Virus record (IMG/VR): IMGVR_UViG_3300037189_001599
Coordinates: 1-25,104 of that record
Direction: 5' to 3' (one strand)
From: a virus
DNA: 25,104 bases
Program-made: the position numbers and the translations under genes
The notes under the pieces: model-generated
Seen by the model: the letters and a program-made list of their open reading frames with translations, nothing else
Told to the model about the DNA's origin: nothing
Database searches by the model: none
In this document: in pieces, positions 14,179 through 23,200 of the stretch
How positions within the stretch are numbered: the first letter of the stretch is position 1
How the letters are laid out: every line of letters starts with the position of its first letter

Positions 14179-14419
14179 TGGATATGTTTATCTGTTGGTC
14201 GATGTTTTGTTTTTTGTACATCTCATCCATACGTTTCTTTAACTCAATGTTATAGCTGTTGATTACCATTTGAATTTGGTTAGCCATATGTTGATTGTTC
14301 ATGCGACTTGCAAAGGTCATCTTTTGATACAAACTAGTAATAGCAGTTTGTAATTCTTCAGATGATTTTTTGGATAAGTCGTTTAAATCTAAGAATGGAT
14401 GAGTAAGCATGTTATTCAT
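14162..14419 (-). CDS. Small helical phage protein, 85 aa
   Basis: I use the ATG at 14419; a TTG one codon upstream and an ATG at 14410 are alternatives and none has a good ribosome-binding site. The protein is almost wholly helical: LDLNDLSKKSSEELQTAITSL, then a long amphipathic stretch (FASRMNNQHMANQIQMVINSYNIELKKRMDEMYK), likely coiled coil. Its length and pattern suit a small chaperone, scaffold or assembly factor, but I cannot name a family. It lies between the 277-residue fibre-like gene (12 nt upstream) and the 207-residue unknown (17-nt overlap). Confidence 0.6.
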   Translation of the reverse strand: MNNMLTHPFLDLNDLSKKSSEELQTAITSLYQKMTFASRMNNQHMANQIQMVINSYNIELKKRMDEMYKKQNIDQQINISNDSKN

Positions 14420-14431
14420 CAATATATTTAC

Positions 14432-15265
14432 TTAGATACTAGACAGTGTGATTTTTTTCCAGATAACTGTACTGCCGTCATAATCGCCCATACACAAGTA
14501 TAGATATGTACCATCACTACATATGGTACCTGCTTTGTCACCCTGTGCACCAGTTCCTGTGGGAGTTCTTGTAGTGATTTGGTTAGCTTTTTGATTTCTA
14601 TTAATTGGGTGAATCTCTAATGTAGTACCGCAATCCTCAGTTGATATCATGTATTGTAGTTTAGCTACACCGCCACCAACTTGAAATGCATCTTTTGGAA
14701 CAGTAACAGTGTTTGTATATACTGTACTGGTTGCGGGGCTTCCATTGCTAGCATAATTCTCTAATGTTCTTGCGCTGAAACCCATGCCAGCAACAATGTT
14801 ACCTGTACTATCAATAGTTGTATCAGGGAATTTAATAACTGCTTGTGTATTGGCAACAGTTAATATTAATTGTACATTACTTTGTGTACCGCTTGGAGCC
14901 CATGCACCAAAGTTGATAGTTGTATTACCAGTGATTGTACCATATTGAACATCACCTTGACTTACATTAATTAATTTAACGTCAGACCCAGTAGTAGTGA
15001 TATTAGTACCCAAATTAAATGTGCTTGCTCTGAAACTCTTAACCAATGCATTGCTCATTAATGTATTAGCCATGTCATTATTAATGGTAGCACCATTCAA
15101 TGCTGACTTAACAATTACTTTACTTTGTAGGTCACTTATCTCAGTACCCGCAGAGTCAAGATTGTTTTTAATGCTAGTAAAATTATCTCTGAATCCTTGG
15201 CTATCGTTATTGATACCAGGAACTGGGTAATTTGTTTTAATGCCGTTTGTGTTGATTGCGCTCAT
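14432..15265 (-). CDS. Tail-fibre or baseplate-type structural protein, 277 aa
   Basis: The N-terminal segment PVPGINNDSQGFRDNFTSIKNNLDSAGTEISDL (15-47) has a conserved NxxxFRxNFxxIKxNL-like helix seen in phage fibre proteins. The 679-residue protein upstream starts in a comparable way (DPVRIAFLKSQNNFTELY). The middle is Thr/Asn/Gly-rich beta (TITGNTTINFGAW, LILTVANTQAVIKFPD). The end (AGTICSDGTYLYLCMGDYDGSTVIWKKITLSS) is a compact beta motif often found at the tip of phage structural proteins. A CATAAATA late box precedes it. It is probably virion-exposed; the exact position is unknown. Confidence 0.6.
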   Translation of the reverse strand: MSAINTNGIKTNYPVPGINNDSQGFRDNFTSIKNNLDSAGTEISDLQSKVIVKSALNGATINNDMANTLMSNALVKSFRASTFNLGTNITTTGSDVKLINVSQGDVQYGTITGNTTINFGAWAPSGTQSNVQLILTVANTQAVIKFPDTTIDSTGNIVAGMGFSARTLENYASNGSPATSTVYTNTVTVPKDAFQVGGGVAKLQYMISTEDCGTTLEIHPINRNQKANQITTRTPTGTGAQGDKAGTICSDGTYLYLCMGDYDGSTVIWKKITLSSI

Positions 15266-15283
15266 AGTGTTATTTCCGTAGTG

Positions 15284-15291
15284 TATTTATG
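15284..15291 (-). promoter_or_regulatory. T4-late-like promoter (CATAAATA)
   Basis: CATAAATACACTA on the minus strand, 18 nt upstream of the ATG at 15265. The right-hand extension CACTA is shared with the box upstream of the 679-residue gene. Confidence 0.55.
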
Positions 15292-15298
15292 ATTCAAT

Positions 15299-17470
15299 TT
15301 ACTTGGGTAAAATTGTTTTTCGAGGAAACAATACGTAAAAATCATGCGAATCAATTGGGTCGGGAGTAGGACTAGCACTTGGTAAGTTTTCCCAACTAGG
15401 AGTAGATAGATAATCGTTGTAATCAAACGTAGAACTCTTGTCCACAGTATAACGGTCAATCAAGAAATAGATTTGATTGAGTTTATGTCCCCAATTGTTG
15501 TTGATATTGTTTTTAATTGTTTCAGAATATCCAGGCTTTGTATAACATATTACCCATGCTTGTTGAAAGCCTAAAATGCTACCACTTGTTTGCTGACTTG
15601 ACATCCATAATGGTAATAACTTGCTATCATAGTTTTCGTCTAACACACTAGCAATTTGCTTTCTCATGTTATCAAAACTTGCTGGATACACATGTTTTAC
15701 TAAATTACTGCTTGCGCTATCATAGTAGGATATGTTAGCATTTAAATCAATTTCATAACTAGTGTAGATATCAGTACGACTATCAATATTGTCACCAGCA
15801 GAAATATCTATTACTTTAGGTAATGTGATATCTTTAGCAACACTCTTGCCTTCATTGTTAACCAAATCATCAATAATTTCACTGTAGACTACTTCATATA
15901 TTACGTTACCATTATCATCTCTTGCTACAGCAGTTTTTAGATTACCCAATGTAATCTGTCTCCAATAATGATTTTGATTGATAGCAGAAATGTATTTTTC
16001 AATAGTACTAGAATTCATCCCATACACTTGTACAAATTTAACTTCACTTGCTTTTCCAAAGTTATTATCTTCTGGTCTATACAAATAGTTATATGGTATA
16101 AGTGTTTCATCATTCAACAAAGAACGTATGATAGCTCTATCACTTAAATTAGGTGTTGCTTTGAAATACATGGTCTCGGTAGGAACATTATAATATTGAT
16201 TTACGTTAAGCGTAAATGTTCTTCTTCCGGTTAATGCAGGAAACATTTTACTGAATGCTTCTACTTCAAATGTAAAAGCGTTTGATGCACCAAGTGGTGT
16301 AAGCGTTGATTTAGGTTGATTAGCTACTTTACCTGCTAACTCACCTGTTTCTAGTAACACTAAGTTAGGTGGTAGATTTCCAGACACTAGTCTATAATGT
16401 AATACATGTGATGAAGTAGCAACTACACTTAAATCACTGATAGTATTGTTATTAATAGAACCTAAATTACTAGAACTCACCCAAGTAATGGTTGTGCTTA
16501 TGTTCTTTACTATTCTTAATTTGAATTTAGTGATACCGCTGATTATACTAGGTCTATTTCTTTTTCTTACACGCACACTAAAATCGTAGTCGCTTAGACC
16601 AGTACTACCTAATGTAGGAGTACCGCTGATCCATCCTGTAAAAGGATATCCAATTAATCCAGGGGGTAAATCAATGAATTCATAATCAATAGGATCATTT
16701 TCAAAATCATAACCAATAATTTTAAAATTGAAGTTAGACCCGCTTACTACAGTGGGTATTACATTATCTGGTGTATAATATCCATAGTATTTGTCATCAA
16801 CTGAAATGGTTAATGATAGTGGATGATTGTTTAATATAGCAGGTACTCTAGTATGTGCGGCACGTTTTAACTCTTGATTCAATACTGTAATTGAATATGT
16901 ACTTGATGCAACACCTAAGTCATTTTCCAATTTAACTGTGAATGAATATGTTTTAGTTGTTGGGTTACGGATATCGGTAATAGGGGGGTTGGCGTATCCT
17001 TTGATAACACCTAAACTAGTCATTTCTAGTCCAGGAGGTAATGTACCAGCACTAATTGTTACATTAGTTGAACTAGCAACTGCCGCTTGTGTATACTGCA
17101 ATTGAAATTCAACCCATGTACTATCATTAGTAGTAAAAATATTACCCGGCGGAGTTTTAAAAGAAGGCTGTAATGATCCTAACACTTTTATTGTAAATGT
17201 TCTATCAGAGACTTTTTGAAATTCATCATATGCACGGACAGTAAAAGTGTACGTAGCATCATCAGGTATTAATTTTGATGTGCCGTCAATGATAGCAACT
17301 TCATTTCTGTTGGTTAGCGTAATGCCTCCTGGCAAACTACCGTTAAGTAATTTATATTTTACTTCTGAACCTAGAGTAGAAGGTTTAGCAAAAAGTGTAA
17401 CGTGTAGGTATTTACCTGGTAAATAACTACCCAATGACCCTGCGGCTGTAACCCATATCGGCTGTGCCAT
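15299..17470 (-). CDS. Large virion protein with four Ig-like (He_PIG type) domains
   Basis: 723 residues. Four repeats each carry a core like LPPGLxxxxxGxIxG followed by YxFxVxxx and a final FTIxV strand: about 20-96, 107-196, 235-321 and 328-423. This is the pattern of putative Ig/cadherin-like He_PIG domains used as adhesive or spacer modules. The last 300 residues are different and non-repetitive (VPTETMYFKATPNLSDRAIIRSLL; HKLNQIYFLIDRY) and may attach the protein to the virion. No signal peptide. It lies between the endolysin (4 nt upstream) and a fibre-like gene, and its ribosome-binding site (AGGA) overlaps the endolysin stop. Tail or baseplate appendage is the likely role. Confidence 0.65.
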   Translation of the reverse strand: MAQPIWVTAAGSLGSYLPGKYLHVTLFAKPSTLGSEVKYKLLNGSLPGGITLTNRNEVAIIDGTSKLIPDDATYTFTVRAYDEFQKVSDRTFTIKVLGSLQPSFKTPPGNIFTTNDSTWVEFQLQYTQAAVASSTNVTISAGTLPPGLEMTSLGVIKGYANPPITDIRNPTTKTYSFTVKLENDLGVASSTYSITVLNQELKRAAHTRVPAILNNHPLSLTISVDDKYYGYYTPDNVIPTVVSGSNFNFKIIGYDFENDPIDYEFIDLPPGLIGYPFTGWISGTPTLGSTGLSDYDFSVRVRKRNRPSIISGITKFKLRIVKNISTTITWVSSSNLGSINNNTISDLSVVATSSHVLHYRLVSGNLPPNLVLLETGELAGKVANQPKSTLTPLGASNAFTFEVEAFSKMFPALTGRRTFTLNVNQYYNVPTETMYFKATPNLSDRAIIRSLLNDETLIPYNYLYRPEDNNFGKASEVKFVQVYGMNSSTIEKYISAINQNHYWRQITLGNLKTAVARDDNGNVIYEVVYSEIIDDLVNNEGKSVAKDITLPKVIDISAGDNIDSRTDIYTSYEIDLNANISYYDSASSNLVKHVYPASFDNMRKQIASVLDENYDSKLLPLWMSSQQTSGSILGFQQAWVICYTKPGYSETIKNNINNNWGHKLNQIYFLIDRYTVDKSSTFDYNDYLSTPSWENLPSASPTPDPIDSHDFYVLFPRKTILPK

Positions 17471-17474
17471 TAAA

Positions 17475-18092
17475 TTATCCTAATAGCTTTAATGCTAATT
17501 CGTAGTGATGTTTTCTATCTTCAATACCAATAGTACCACCATTGATACGTTTTGTAAGACCTACAAAGTCACCTTTATCGCAGAAATTATTTAAGTCATT
17601 ATTGTCCCAGAACCAACCAGCAGAACTAACTGCACCTTCTGGTGTTTCTAAGTACGCAACTGTTTCTTCAATACTAATACCTAAATCTTCTGCAAACTTT
17701 GTATAGTTAGCACGACCAGTCGATTGAATCAATCCACGGCCGCAGAACTTATATCCATCACCTGATGCTTCATCACCGTTAGCCATACGATTGGCATAAA
17801 CACGATTAGCAATTTTTTCTGGTTGACGTTCATATTGTTTAGCAGTTACCTCATCTGGGAAATACTTTTTAAATGTACCCATTAGACCTTTAGCACTGTA
17901 GTTTAGATTCTCTTTAACAAAATTAAATCCACCTGACTCATGTGCTGTTTGTGCCAAGAATGCGGCTGCTCTACGATGGTCGTCATACATATCATAGTAC
18001 TCAGCTACTTCATGTAATGCTGTTGCATATTTTGCTAATACATTTTCTTTTGTCTTCGGGCATAATGCCTTTAAAATTTCTAACGTAATCAT
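17475..18092 (-). CDS. GH19-family endolysin (chitinase-like muramidase)
   Basis: 205 residues, the usual size for a single-domain phage lysozyme of this type. AFLAQTAHESGGFNFVKENLNYSAKGL (44-70) contains the catalytic His-Glu-Ser (Glu52) and a second candidate acid (Glu61). CGRGLIQSTGRANYTKFAEDLG matches the GRGxxQxTGxxNY substrate-binding signature of GH19. The end (KRINGGTIGIEDRKHHYELAL) is also typical. It cleaves the glycan strands of peptidoglycan. With no signal sequence it needs a holin; the candidate is at 7866-8492. The ribosome-binding site AAAGGA lies 6 nt before the ATG, and the gene follows the fibre-like gene after 10 nt. Confidence 0.9.
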   Translation of the reverse strand: MITLEILKALCPKTKENVLAKYATALHEVAEYYDMYDDHRRAAAFLAQTAHESGGFNFVKENLNYSAKGLMGTFKKYFPDEVTAKQYERQPEKIANRVYANRMANGDEASGDGYKFCGRGLIQSTGRANYTKFAEDLGISIEETVAYLETPEGAVSSAGWFWDNNDLNNFCDKGDFVGLTKRINGGTIGIEDRKHHYELALKLLG

Positions 18093-18102
18093 TTGTTTTC
18101 CT

Positions 18103-20142
18103 TTAAAATCTTCCTACTGCAATTTCAATGACGCCTGACCCGCCGTCAAAGTTTTCTAAACTCTTACCTATCACACTACCCATTCTAGGTGATTCTTCTG
18201 CTCTTGCTATACCACCGCCAGCAGATACCATCATATCACCTTTGCGTACTTTACCAACTACTTTACATGGAACACGTCCTTGTAATGCAACCATTGTAGG
18301 GAACTCACAGTCCATTGCTGAGTTTAATACATATGCTGGGTCAGTAGAAACAACTCCTGCAACTTTGGTTGACATAACTCTATATGATTCAATAATTTCT
18401 TTGTCACCATCAAAGTCAACAACTGTACCTGGCTCAATATATCTATCAGCCGCATATATTTCTGCTAAGTCAGCAAATGTAGCTGTTAATCTTGAGCCTC
18501 CGCTTAATGACCAATTACCAGTAATAGTTCCACTAGTAGTATTTGCACCGGTAGTCAATAACTGCGTGTTAACATAACTTCTAGCTATTAATCCTGTACC
18601 AGTAATATTAGTAGTTGTTAAAATATCAGCAGTTGAGTTCAATCCTGCAGTAGTTGTAACTCCTGCTACAACAAGTCCAGCAGATGAACGTAAACTACCT
18701 GCTACTAAACTTCCTGTTGCACTGATTGTACCGTTTGTTACTAAGTTACCTACACTTGCGTTTCCTGTAACAGATAATGTAGATGCATTAACTGCGCTTA
18801 GTGCTACAAAATTATTTGAATTCAATGTACCTGTATCAGCGTTAAAACCAAAACTACTGTTAGTAAACAATCTTACGTTACCGGTAGATGCTGAGGTCAT
18901 TGTTAAGAAATAAGCACCTGAACTTGCACTTGAAGGTATATTAGCAAAGTAACTTACATTTGCTGAACTAACGTTGCCAACAATGTTTGCACCCGTTAAG
19001 TTGTTTAGATTACCTCCACCACCAATGAATTGAGTTGCAGTAATATTACCGGTACTTATGTTTTTAGCACCAGTTATATTATTAATTACTGAAAAATTGT
19101 TTGCACTAATTGTACCATCTGATGTAACGTCACTAGTAGCGGTTATCACATTTCCAGAAAATGACCCCGATACAATTAAACTAGTTAACGTACCTGTACT
19201 GGTGATGTTTGGTTGAGCATTTTGTGTGACATTTAAAGCAACTGTGGCAACATTTGCTAAGTCTGCTGTTCCGCTATATGTACTATAATTGGCGTTGGAT
19301 GCAGTACCAGTAACATTGGCTCCATTTATACTAGTTAATCTACTACCATCTCCAATGAAGTAATTTGAGGTTGTTGCATTACCTAAATTTGCATTACCGG
19401 AAGTTACATTCCCAGTAACTGCAAGACTTATTAATGTTCCTGTACTTGTAATATTAGGTTGTGTGGCTGTTGTTAACGTACCTTGAACATAATTAGCAGT
19501 TGCTAAATTACCCAAATTAGCATTAGTTGATGTTACGTTTCCTATAATATTCAATATAGTTCCGTTGAATGTCAGATTAGAACTTGCACCTACTACAGAA
19601 TTGTTATTGAATAATATTTGTGTGTTGCCACCTGTGGCTGATATAGTTGAGGCAGTAATTGTACTTGCTGTTATGCTAGTTGAAGTTACTGATGGAGTAG
19701 TTAATCCTGCGCCACCTGAGTTTAACGTTAAATTAGCTAATGTACCTACGCTTGTAATTATAGGTTGAGAAGCCGTTCTGATAGTACCGGTTAAGTTTGC
19801 GGCTACAATATTTGAAGTGTTTAATGTGCTAGCAATTTTAAGAGAAAAGATATTATTACTGCTATTTGCTGAAGCTGAGTTGCCAGTAGCAGTACCGATG
19901 CCTACTAAAATATTGTCATCTGTGTTAATCGTTACTTTAGCAATATTTGCTTTTACTGTAACTATACCAGTTTGTGTTGTTTGATTCAATCCATCGCCAG
20001 CAATTACTCTAACTACACCGGAAGAAAATGTAGTCTCATATAATTCTGTAAAGTTGTTCTGTGATTTTAAGAACGCAATTCTAACTGGATCCGCCGCCGG
20101 ATCGTTTGGATATGCGCCTACATTAATGTTTTCTTGTGCCAT
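18103..20142 (-). CDS. Repeat-rich tail-fibre-like protein, 679 aa
   Basis: Low-complexity Thr/Ser/Asn/Gly/Ala sequence with recurring motifs: QPxITSxGTLxxL at 126-139, 228-241 and 310-323, and a GDGSRLTSINGANVTG-like block at 264-280 and 374-390. This suits a trimeric beta-structured shaft. The N-terminal 40 residues (YPNDPAADPVRIAFLKSQNNFTELYE) are a likely attachment domain. The C-terminal 125 residues (555-679) form a compact, less repetitive domain (DLAEIYAADRYIEPGTVVDF, VALQGRVPCKVVGKVRKGD, SVIGKSLE) that I recognise as a common end module of phage fibre proteins. A GATAAATA late box precedes the ATG. Likely a receptor-binding or fibre-shaft protein; no enzymatic motif seen. Confidence 0.7.
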   Translation of the reverse strand: MAQENINVGAYPNDPAADPVRIAFLKSQNNFTELYETTFSSGVVRVIAGDGLNQTTQTGIVTVKANIAKVTINTDDNILVGIGTATGNSASANSSNNIFSLKIASTLNTSNIVAANLTGTIRTASQPIITSVGTLANLTLNSGGAGLTTPSVTSTSITASTITASTISATGGNTQILFNNNSVVGASSNLTFNGTILNIIGNVTSTNANLGNLATANYVQGTLTTATQPNITSTGTLISLAVTGNVTSGNANLGNATTSNYFIGDGSRLTSINGANVTGTASNANYSTYSGTADLANVATVALNVTQNAQPNITSTGTLTSLIVSGSFSGNVITATSDVTSDGTISANNFSVINNITGAKNISTGNITATQFIGGGGNLNNLTGANIVGNVSSANVSYFANIPSSASSGAYFLTMTSASTGNVRLFTNSSFGFNADTGTLNSNNFVALSAVNASTLSVTGNASVGNLVTNGTISATGSLVAGSLRSSAGLVVAGVTTTAGLNSTADILTTTNITGTGLIARSYVNTQLLTTGANTTSGTITGNWSLSGGSRLTATFADLAEIYAADRYIEPGTVVDFDGDKEIIESYRVMSTKVAGVVSTDPAYVLNSAMDCEFPTMVALQGRVPCKVVGKVRKGDMMVSAGGGIARAEESPRMGSVIGKSLENFDGGSGVIEIAVGRF

Positions 20143-20159
20143 AATTATGCCCTATAGTG

Positions 20160-20167
20160 TATTTATC
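20160..20167 (-). promoter_or_regulatory. T4-late-like promoter (GATAAATA)
   Basis: GATAAATACACTATAGGG on the minus strand, 17 nt before the ATG at 20142, with AGGG as a possible ribosome-binding site. It lies just past the terminator of the upstream gene, as expected for a new late transcription unit. Confidence 0.65.
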
Positions 20168-20179
20168 GTTTTTATAGCC

Positions 20180-20209
20180 AAAAAAATAGCCCGAGAACAT
20201 CGGGCTATT
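20180..20209 (-). terminator. Rho-independent terminator of the giant gene
   Basis: On the minus strand AATAGCCCGA pairs perfectly with TCGGGCTATT over 10 bp around the loop TGTTC, followed by a run of T. It begins 15 nt after the stop of the 20225 gene. It is the only classic terminator I see in the window. Confidence 0.9.
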
Positions 20210-20224
20210 AAATGCGTGAATTAC

Positions 20225-23200
20225 TTAGATTCCGCTTAGTTTTCTAAAGTCTGCTAGTAAATCTGTGCTATCTTTCATTAGTGTACCTTCTAATGTAACT
20301 TTGATTACTGGCATTGTAGATTGGTCACGTTTTTGACGATTTAACCCACCACTGATAGTTTTCATCATATACTCTAAGTCTTGGTCTGCTGTATCGTCAG
20401 CACTGTTAGCAAAGCCTTCATCTACTGGGTGCTCACATCCACATGACTCCATTGGGTAACCGCATTCGTTACATGATTCTTCATGACCTTCGTCAACTTT
20501 TTCCATGTCTCCGTCACCGTCTAAGTCAGCGTGTTCTTTACCCTGAGCACGTGCTTTAGCTAAATTACCGGTAAACATATTACCCTCTTCCATGTCATCT
20601 TCTTGCACTTTTTCCATGTCACCGTCGCCATCTAAATCGGCTTCTGATTTGCCTTGTTCACGTGCTTTAGCTAGATTACCGGTAAACATGTTACCTTCTT
20701 CCATTTCGGCTTCGTCTACTTCTTCATGCTCATCATCACATTCACATGGACTTTGTCCACATTCTTCACACTTACCATCTTCGTGATTATGTTCTTCGTG
20801 ACCTTCTTCAGATTCGTAATCTTGACCGCCGTGTTCTTCGTGACCTTCTTCGCCACCAACTTCAATGCCAGTCATTTTCTTAATCAAAGCCATCATGTCA
20901 TCGCCACCTCCCTCACTGCTCATAGAATCATGTGCGTGAGGATCGTCAACTGCGATTAACTGTGCTTCTGGACCTTGATGTTCGTCACTTGACATTGGTA
21001 ATCCATAGTTATTAACTTCTTGACCGTGTTCTTGTTTAGCACCACCTAAACCACCTAGCCCTGCATTACGCAATAGTTCAATGATTTCATGTGCATTGCC
21101 TTCAGTAGCACTTACATTAACACTGTCATGACCTTGGTCATCAATTGTTGTGCTGATAGTTAAATTTTCATTCAATAATGAATTTAATTCTTTGTCCCAG
21201 CTTTCTAACTGTACGTCTTTCATATCTTTTCCTTCAAATGCTTTTCTTGTAGAAGCTAAATTTCTGATAAAGCTTCCTGCTTCTTTAACACCTTCAGGAT
21301 CAGAAACTGCAGGTTTAAATGTTTTAGAATTGTCCGGTACTAATGGTTTGTAATCATCTTTACCCCATCCTGGGCTTGCTGTACGTGCCGATGGAGCAGG
21401 AGTACTTGGATTAGCTGTTGCAGGAGTTGCTGATCCGCGACCTGCACCTTCGTCAACTGTATTATGTCTTAAATAATGATGGAATGCTGTTACAACTTCA
21501 CCTAAGAAATCTTCATCATGGTTTAATTTGTAATATGCAGATTTTGGTGTCAAGCCTAATTGAATCAATTCATGATATACTGCATTTGCAAATTCATCAG
21601 AATCAGAAGCCAATGTAGGATTTTCATGTGCTAGTATTCTTCCAACTTTTTCGTAAGTATATTCGCTTTCTTCCATTACACGTGCTTCGTCAACTTTCTT
21701 CTTTTTGTTACGCAATGCGGCAAAATCTTTAGCATCTAATTTACCTTTTGGTGGTGCAACATCTAACTTGTCTTGCTTACCTGGTAAGTCTTTTGCTTCT
21801 GAAACACTTGCACCAGTAACATACACCTTTGCGTTCTTACCTTTTTTTGTTAAACTTCTAGCAATGTTTTCTGCTTGACGCTTGTCAGCAAATACTTTCC
21901 ATTGTTTTCCGTTTACCTCTACTGCATAATTATTCTTTTCATCTTCAAGACCGGCGTTGCGTTCACGATTTCTGAATTCATGGTCTGTTCCCATACCTCT
22001 TACGCTACTGTCATGGTCTCTTTGGTATGCATCACGATTTTCTTCAATTTTATCATACTTGTCGTACCCTTTAGCGGCACGACTCATTTGTTTTTCACCT
22101 TCAAACATACCTTGTTCTGGTAGTACACCTTTAGGACCTAAATTACCTTTATTATGTTGGATACTTTGTTTTAGTCTATTTGTAGGTCCGCCTGCTAGTG
22201 TTCCTTTGCGACCAGTTCTATCTGTTTTACGCAAATCATTAGATGTATGAAGTTCACGATGACCCAATCTATCAAAGTTAGGTGCTTTACCTCCGTGATT
22301 GCCACCGCCACCTCTTAACGCTCTCATAGCTTCACCAAAAGAATCAAATGTTCCCTTAACGTCATTGTCATACTCATCCGAGTAATCAACAGTAACTTGA
22401 CCAGTCTCTAGGTTATGCTCAATATTTCCTTGAGCATAGTAACCACCTTCACCATCATCAAAATTATATTCATCTACGTTAGGATCATGTGAATCTATTT
22501 TATGCCAATGTGACCAATTTCCACCTAGCTTGCTAAGTGCTGTTTCAAAGTCACCTTCACCCTCATTAATCATGTTATCAGAAACTGCTTCAATCCAATC
22601 TTTTAGACTGTGCTTAACAGACTTCTTACCAACTTCACCCTTTGCTTTGCTACCCAACATACCTTGTAAGCCTGATGTGTCAAACTTAGTATCATTACCG
22701 TGTTCGTCTTTATCACCTTTTGTTGGGCGACCACGACCACGTTTTGGTGCGTCTTTTTTAGCTTCAGAGCCTTTATCAACTTTGCCAATCTTATGTCCAT
22801 ATTGGTCACGAACATCTTCTTTACCATAGCTGTTACCATAAGTACCTTTGTGTACTGTAACTTCTGATTCTGTTAATTCAGGTAAACCTGAAAATTTTCT
22901 TAGTTGATTTAGTTCCATAGTTGATTCTCTCATAATTGATTCTTCAAAGTCTCTCGTTGCCTGAGTCTCAGGTCCGCCTTGATTTGGTGGTGCACCTTTA
23001 CCAAGCATATCTGCTTTATCACGTTGAAATTCTGCCATATCGGCGTCATACGGTACTTCCTGCATTGGCTTGCCGTCTCTTCCTAAAGGTGCAGCCATAC
23101 CAGATTTGATTCCTGATAGAGGACTGCCTGAAGTAGTAGCGGGTTGCGTATTACTTGCTTGATTCATTGCTGACTGAGCAGGTGCTACTTGTGGAGTAAC

